Source: Bacteroidales bacterium UBA1184
Lineage (GTDB): Bacteria > Bacteroidota > Bacteroidia > Bacteroidales > ML635J-15
Direction of reading: 5' to 3'
NCBI GenBank assembly: GCA_002310235.1
Contig: DBYO01000036.1
Span: 83,912 to 147,911 of the forward strand
DNA length: 64,000 nt
Part shown: piece after piece, positions 59,484-64,000 of the stretch
How the letters are laid out: the number at the start of each line of letters is the position of its first letter
How positions within the stretch are numbered: position 1 is the stretch's first letter
Notes under the pieces: model-generated
The model's input: the letters and a program-made list of their open reading frames with translations, nothing else
Database searches by the model: none
Told to the model about the DNA's origin: nothing
Program-made: the position numbers and the translations under genes

Positions 59484-59624
59484 GGCATAAAGGCTCATAG
59501 TCCAGCAGTCTCACAGGCAAACAGCCAGACTGAATGCTGTTGCCCCCACATGCCTTAATGTCTTTAAGGGCCATAATGGCCTTAAAGATGGGGGCAAGCT
59601 TTCAAGCCTGTTCGCCTTTACGCC
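59484..59624. repeat. Nested imperfect palindrome between convergent genes
   Basis: Outer arms ggcataaaggc (59484-59494) and gcctttacgcc (59614-59624); a middle stem ttgccccca (59540-59548) with tgggggcaa (59589-59597); an inner stem tctttaagg (59561-59569) with ccttaaaga (59580-59588). It can fold on either strand and spans almost exactly the space between the two stop codons. It may serve as a bidirectional terminator or be a palindromic repeat element. Confidence 0.7.
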
Positions 59625-60352
59625 AAGTACTTCTTCTTATTGAATATGCTTTGGAGTTTCATCTTCAGCACACCGAATACAGCTTCACCGATTATTCCAC
59701 CGCTCATTTTCGATGAGCCTTTCTGTCTGTCGGTGAATATGATAGACACATCCTCTATTTTGAATCCATGCAGCCATGCCTTGAACTTCATTTCTATTTG
59801 GAATGCATAGCCTATCATTTTTATATGATCAAGATTGATTGTTTCCAGTACTTTGCGGTTGTAGCATACGAATCCGGCAGTGGTGTCACTTAGCTTCATG
59901 CGTGTTATGAATCTTACGTATTTTGAGGCGAAGTAAGATAATAAAATGCGCTTCATGGGCCAGTTTACAACGTTTACGCCAGTCTTGTATCGTGAACCTA
60001 CTGCTACGTCGGCTCCATCCTTACATGCCTTGTATAAATTTTGCAGGTCGGTGGGGTTGTGTGAAAAGTCGGCGTCCATCTCGTAGATGTATTCGTAGCC
60101 AGCGTCCAGACACCACTTGAAGCCCATGATGTAGGCGGTGCCAAGGCCTAGTTTGCCTGAGCGTTCGAGGATGAACAATCGGTCGGGGAATTCTTTCATC
60201 AGTGTTTTTACGACATCTGCGGTGCCGTCTGGCGAACCATCATCGACAATAAGTATGTCGAAGCGTACTTCCAAACCGAAGACAAAACGGATTATAGCCT
60301 CGATGTTCTCGATTTCGTTATATGTAGGTATTATTACAATGTTTTCCTTCAT
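59618..60352 (-). CDS. Dolichol/polyprenol-phosphate mannosyltransferase-like GT2 enzyme
   Basis: A 244-residue family 2 glycosyltransferase of the Dpm1 type, which moves a sugar from a nucleotide to a polyprenyl phosphate on the cytoplasmic face. Motifs: IIPTYNEIENIEAII (residues 7-21), LIVDDGSPDGTADVVK (33-48), the metal-binding EMDADFSHNP (about 90-99) and SDTTAGFVCYNRKVLE near 155-170. No transmembrane GtrA extension. The sugar is not known. Confidence 0.92.
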   Translation of the reverse strand: MKENIVIIPTYNEIENIEAIIRFVFGLEVRFDILIVDDGSPDGTADVVKTLMKEFPDRLFILERSGKLGLGTAYIMGFKWCLDAGYEYIYEMDADFSHNPTDLQNLYKACKDGADVAVGSRYKTGVNVVNWPMKRILLSYFASKYVRFITRMKLSDTTAGFVCYNRKVLETINLDHIKMIGYAFQIEMKFKAWLHGFKIEDVSIIFTDRQKGSSKMSGGIIGEAVFGVLKMKLQSIFNKKKYLA

Positions 60353-60369
60353 AAGAAAAAATTAGGTTG

Positions 60370-60377
60370 CAAAGTTA
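60370..60377 (-). promoter_or_regulatory. -7 box (TAACTTTG) for the GT2 gene
   Basis: Minus-strand TAnnTTTG match about 18 nt before ATG 60352. Confidence 0.5.
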
Positions 60378-60842
60378 GTGATTATTTTGGATAATAGATA
60401 AAGTCGATAAAAATAGAGAACAGAATATTTTGACAGATAACAAAATATGATTATGTTTTTCTTTTTATAATCTCATTCCATTAATATTATAATATATTTT
60501 TTAAATAAACAAAATAAAGTATGTTTTATTATTATACGATAAGTCTATTCAAATCGTGTTAATATATTAGAGTTGAGAATTCTTTATTTATGAAATTTCA
60601 AAAGTGTTTATAATGTTGATGCACGTGTTATTATATTTTTTATGCAGAAATATCAATAACATGTATTTTGTTTTAAAATTGTTGTTATATTTGTTCCGTT
60701 GAATATGGTTAACACGTAGTGTATAATATGTTGGAGAATATTTCTCACGCTTTGGCAAAAAATAATGGTGGGAAAGGTATTATGGCATGCTTAAAACAAA
60801 TTTGTGATTAATGATTTTTTTGTTGATTTAAAATTTAAGATT
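60378..60842. other. Very AT-rich intergenic region without supported genes
   Basis: About 490 nt of mostly A and T between divergent genes; no motif-bearing ORF or RNA gene recognised. It holds the candidate promoter at 60686. Confidence 0.5.
60686..60693 (+). promoter_or_regulatory. -7 box (TATATTTG)
   Basis: TAnnTTTG match 150 nt before ATG 60843, which would give a long untranslated leader. Confidence 0.35.
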
Positions 60843-62576
60843 ATGAAGAAATTTTTATTTATGACAATTTGTGCTTTCATAAGCGGACTTGCAATTGGAC
60901 AGCATGAATACTATTATTTTGACAACAATGTTATAGGCTGTAGTAATTTCAATTGTGCAGGAGGCACTTATCTTACGAGTGATGGCGTATTGACATCTGT
61001 TGTCATATCAGATTACTTTACAACTAATACTTATTTGGTATCTATTAATAAGGAAAAACGAGAAATATCTGTGGCGCAACTTTCTGGTTCTAATCCTCAA
61101 GCATTTTCAAATTACATTGTAAATAATATACAATTAGATGAGTTATATAAATCTTATATATTAAATGGCGGTTTTATTGACCCAGTTGGTGATATTATTG
61201 TTTACGGTGCACTATGTGATGGAATAACACGCGATGGTGTTATAATGAAGCTATTTGCTTCTTCAGGATATACTTCAGTTGACATCTATTATACAAGCGA
61301 AGAGTATAAGGATGGTTGTTTTGCTTATAGAAATGGCACTCTAGAATATTACTTTGCTTCGAGGAATGCTTTTGTAAGGACTAAATCTACTGCAATAAAT
61401 CAAGCTCCTTCAGGTTATAACCTTAATAGAAAAACAGTAAATGGAATCCGTGATTTTTCATTGGTATATGATTATTCAAATAATTACGTTATTGTAAGTG
61501 GTTGTACCGATGATGAGGTAATTCTTATGGTATATGATGCTGAAGCGTTCAATCTTACAACACCTTTATATTCATATAGATATTCTTCTCCAACAAATTA
61601 TTCGTTTTGTACCAAAACAAATGCTGTCGATATAGAAGGAAATTGGTATTATTCAAATAGTACAGTTTATATCGTTCAAGATGTAATTATGGATTTGGAA
61701 CCAAGTTGGGGGGGGATATGGTTGCTTATTGTAGACTGGAGTACTGGAATTGTTTCATCAAGTTACACATATGCTACATACAATGTAAATCCATATATAA
61801 ATGGCGTTGCTAATAATTTTGATAATTTATTTGTATTAGGTACAGGAAAGACTAGTATTCAAAATAAATTTATTTCCCAAATAGATTTAAACAATCTGTC
61901 ATCATGTACATATAGAACTATATGGAGTACGGCCCTATATAACAGCAGTTTGTATGGCACATGGAGATATAGCGATTTATTATTAAATAATATAACATAT
62001 GATCACTATACTGCTAATGCTATTGCTGCTGGAGCTTTGGATTTCCTCGGATGCATATCTGATTCATATACACTAACATCAACATGTGATTATACTAATA
62101 CCTTATACATAAATCCGAAGTATCCATTAAATTCAGGGAATGTGTCTACAATTGCGTATACTACGGCATTCGATTCTCCGATTACAAAATCTACATATCG
62201 TGATGTTGCTTGTTATTTAGACCGAAAAATATGTTCTAATAGTAATAGTGAAAATTATCCTAGTAGGGAGGAGAAGTTGGAACATATAAGGAATATAATA
62301 GCGGAAAAAACAGGGAATTTTGATTCTCAAGATGTGCTGTTAAAAAGCATAAAAAATGCGGATGTAGAAATAATAGGAGAAGATGAGTTTGTTTGTAAGG
62401 ATTTTTGTGATGAAATAAACTATGTCGTTTATGATGTGGTTGGGCGTGTCGTATGCGATGGGCATACATTAAATGGTAAAACCAATTATATACGGACAAA
62501 CGATAATGGGTTGTTTTTTATTCGTGCTACTGATAGCAAAGGAAACACAAAAGTGCAGAAAATATTTATAAAATAA
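60843..62576 (+). CDS. T9SS-secreted protein of unknown function
   Basis: A 577-residue exported protein: signal peptide (MKKFLFMTICAFISGLAIG), a mature region with repeated strands (DPVGDIIVYGALCDGITRDG, LMVYDAEAFNLTTPLYSYRY, WLLIVDWSTGIVSSSY) suggestive of a propeller, a Lys/Glu-rich linker, and a C-terminal T9SS-type end (NYVVYDVVGRVVCDGHTL ... NGLFFIRATDSKGNTKVQKI) that lacks a visible YPNP start motif, so the sorting domain call is less certain than for the other cargo. ATG 60843 chosen over a GTG at 60804. The gene is AT-rich compared with the housekeeping genes. Confidence 0.78.
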   Translation: MKKFLFMTICAFISGLAIGQHEYYYFDNNVIGCSNFNCAGGTYLTSDGVLTSVVISDYFTTNTYLVSINKEKREISVAQLSGSNPQAFSNYIVNNIQLDELYKSYILNGGFIDPVGDIIVYGALCDGITRDGVIMKLFASSGYTSVDIYYTSEEYKDGCFAYRNGTLEYYFASRNAFVRTKSTAINQAPSGYNLNRKTVNGIRDFSLVYDYSNNYVIVSGCTDDEVILMVYDAEAFNLTTPLYSYRYSSPTNYSFCTKTNAVDIEGNWYYSNSTVYIVQDVIMDLEPSWGGIWLLIVDWSTGIVSSSYTYATYNVNPYINGVANNFDNLFVLGTGKTSIQNKFISQIDLNNLSSCTYRTIWSTALYNSSLYGTWRYSDLLLNNITYDHYTANAIAAGALDFLGCISDSYTLTSTCDYTNTLYINPKYPLNSGNVSTIAYTTAFDSPITKSTYRDVACYLDRKICSNSNSENYPSREEKLEHIRNIIAEKTGNFDSQDVLLKSIKNADVEIIGEDEFVCKDFCDEINYVVYDVVGRVVCDGHTLNGKTNYIRTNDNGLFFIRATDSKGNTKVQKIFIK

Positions 62577-62590
62577 ACACTGATTATGTA

Positions 62591-62616
62591 CATGACATTT
62601 GTGTCATGCACTTTTT
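62591..62616 (+). terminator. Weak intrinsic terminator
   Basis: Stem catgaca / tgtcatg with a 4-nt loop, then cac and five T, 14 nt past the stop at 62576. Confidence 0.45.
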
Positions 62617-62624
62617 ATAGTATT

Positions 62625-64000
62625 ATGAATAAGTACGTATTATATATTTTTTTTTTGCTTACCGTGCCTGTATGTGCATTCCCTCAGTTCTCATTTTCGG
62701 GAGGAAATGGTGGAGAAGATGAGCCATACATAATTAATACTTTGCAAGATCTAAAAGATTTTCATTCTGCTACAACTGGTCAGAATGCAAACTCTATTTA
62801 TAATTTCAGTAATTATATTCAAACAAGCGATATATATATTCCAATATCAGAAATTCCTAATATACAAATCGGCGATTTTTATGGGCATTTCAATGGCAAA
62901 GGATATTCCCTTGATTTTTATGATAGTGGATTAGAATTGCCAAGTTTTGATATAATCGGAAATAGCTCTCTATTTCGTACAATTAGAGGTAGCGGAAGAG
63001 TCGATTCTATTGTGATTTCTGGGTTGAACTACGGAGGTTTTAAAATCGCAAGTGTGATTTATAGTGGTGTGTTATCTAGATGCATTAACTATAGTCAACA
63101 GGATTCTGTAACTGTTTATGCTAATATATGGTATGGTTCTTGTTCTTGCTTTGTCGATCAAATGCAAGGTGGGGTTATGGAAAATTGCATAAACTATGCT
63201 GATATATATGGCCTTGACGCATTGGGATCTGCCTTGTGTCAATCAATTTCAGGAGGCTGCATTAGAAATTGTAAGAATTATGGAAACATATATAATGCAG
63301 TAATGGCATCTGGAATATGCGGTTTTATATATGGTGATGTGGTGATTGAAAATTGTATAAATTATGGCAACATATACACTCGTAGTCAGAATGAAATTTT
63401 GCAATTAATGGGAACACAAAATTACGATGACATTACAGTTGGAGGTATTGTGGCTTATGCAGAACAATCAAACAATGTTATAAGGAATTGTCAAAATTAT
63501 GGAACAATCGTTTCTGAAAAATTTCATACTGTTGGCGGTATATATGGCGGAAATCGCTACTATCCCAGTCAGGCTGATGTCAATGTTGAAAACTGTGCAA
63601 ACTATGGAAAACTTTATAATGGTGGTATTGTAGGTGGCATTGCTGGAAATGTATTGGGAACGGTGAATGTACATAATTGCTATAATGCCGGGGAAATCCA
63701 GGGATATGGCAGTATATTAGCATCAGAAAATGCGATAGGTGCAGAAGTAAGAAATTGTTTGAGTGTATATGGTGGAAGCAATATGGGGCGCGCGGTTAAT
63801 GGTGATAATATATCAATGTCATCAAATTATTACGACAAACAAATGGTTAGAGACACCATTGAAGACATAATTGGTATAGCAGAGGGGCGTTTGACTATGC
63901 AACTCACAGGCGACACTCCCGAACTTCGCGCTATGCTCGGCGATGGTTGGAGTTATGCCGAAGGTCGCTATCCCATTCCGCTTGGCTTGGAAAATGATTC
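62625..64000 (+). CDS. Exported GLUG-repeat-like surface protein (cut by window edge)
   Basis: 458 codons are visible from ATG 62625, with an open frame to the window end. Signal peptide (MNKYVLYIFFLLTVPVCAFP), then an opening block FSGGNGGEDEPYIINTLQDL and many repeats with N.INYG.I / VGGI(V)(A)G / NC.NYG pattern (e.g. ENCINYADIYG, RNCKNYGNIYN, ENCANYGKLYNGGIVGGIAG). These resemble the GLUG repeats of secreted bacterial proteins and should fold as a right-handed beta-solenoid. The C-terminus is outside the window, so a sorting domain cannot be checked. Probably a surface adhesin. Confidence 0.82.
   Translation, partial: MNKYVLYIFFLLTVPVCAFPQFSFSGGNGGEDEPYIINTLQDLKDFHSATTGQNANSIYNFSNYIQTSDIYIPISEIPNIQIGDFYGHFNGKGYSLDFYDSGLELPSFDIIGNSSLFRTIRGSGRVDSIVISGLNYGGFKIASVIYSGVLSRCINYSQQDSVTVYANIWYGSCSCFVDQMQGGVMENCINYADIYGLDALGSALCQSISGGCIRNCKNYGNIYNAVMASGICGFIYGDVVIENCINYGNIYTRSQNEILQLMGTQNYDDITVGGIVAYAEQSNNVIRNCQNYGTIVSEKFHTVGGIYGGNRYYPSQADVNVENCANYGKLYNGGIVGGIAGNVLGTVNVHNCYNAGEIQGYGSILASENAIGAEVRNCLSVYGGSNMGRAVNGDNISMSSNYYDKQMVRDTIEDIIGIAEGRLTMQLTGDTPELRAMLGDGWSYAEGRYPIPLGLEND

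Overview
The window looks like chromosomal DNA from a member of the Bacteroidota, most likely order Bacteroidales. Four things point there: promoters of the Bacteroidota type (-7 box TAnnTTTG, sometimes with a TTTG about 20 nt upstream) ahead of most transcription units; almost no Shine-Dalgarno sequences; at least seven exported proteins ending in a type IX secretion system (T9SS) type A sorting domain (YPNP...), together with PorP/SprF-, PorE/OmpA- and PorG-like T9SS proteins; and the order nadK - porG-like - uppS - bamA - skp - skp - murI, known from Bacteroidales. No rRNA, CRISPR array, phage or recognisable transposase was seen. There is one tRNA (Ala, anticodon CGC).

Layout. 1-2.8 kb: the N-terminal part of SecD/SecDF, a retropepsin-like aspartyl protease and a cation:proton antiporter, all minus. 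3-4.6 kb: a secreted propeller-like protein and a deoxynucleoside kinase, plus. 4.9-8.7 kb: a sodium:solute symporter and a TPR/PD40 exported protein, minus. 9.2-10.1 kb: acyl-ACP thioesterase, plus. 10.2-20.0 kb: two large T9SS cargo genes, one of 2624 residues carrying an M43-type metalloprotease. This block lies between two direct copies of a roughly 130-bp sequence that includes the 3' end and terminator of the neighbouring S46 dipeptidyl-peptidase gene (20.2-22.4 kb). 22.5-27.6 kb: two tandem paralogous PKD-repeat T9SS cargo proteins. 27.7-31.8 kb: fructose-1,6-bisphosphatase, then an OmpA/PorE-like and PorP/SprF-like pair. 32.0-32.4 kb: a GxxExxY nuclease-like gene between two imperfect direct repeats. 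32.9-38.0 kb: a 1728-residue T9SS adhesin-like protein. 38.2-41.4 kb: an AlkD-like / heptose kinase / 5'-nucleotidase operon. 41.5-46.4 kb: lpxK, purine nucleoside phosphorylase, rbfA, lolC/E and a NYN/LOTUS protein. 46.4-49.3 kb: MgtC-like protein, tRNA-Ala and a C10 cysteine protease with CUB-like domains and a sorting signal. 49.4-59.5 kb: the envelope biogenesis cluster (CBS protein, small BamA-like protein, NAD kinase, two PorG-like barrels, UppS, BamA, two Skp/OmpH chaperones, MurI). 59.6-64 kb: a dolichol-phosphate-mannose-synthase-like glycosyltransferase and two more exported proteins, the last cut by the window edge.

The genes fit an envelope- and secretion-focused stretch. SecDF exports precursors, BamA and Skp assemble barrels, PorG/PorP/PorE-like proteins belong to or serve the T9SS, and the large proteases and adhesins are its cargo. 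LpxK, the heptose kinase, UppS and MurI supply lipid A, core sugars, undecaprenyl carrier and D-glutamate.

The most unusual features are the 10-kb cargo block bounded by direct repeats, the repeat-flanked GxxExxY gene, and families of short palindromic sequences confined to intergenic gaps. All family assignments come from reading protein motifs by eye; no database search was possible.
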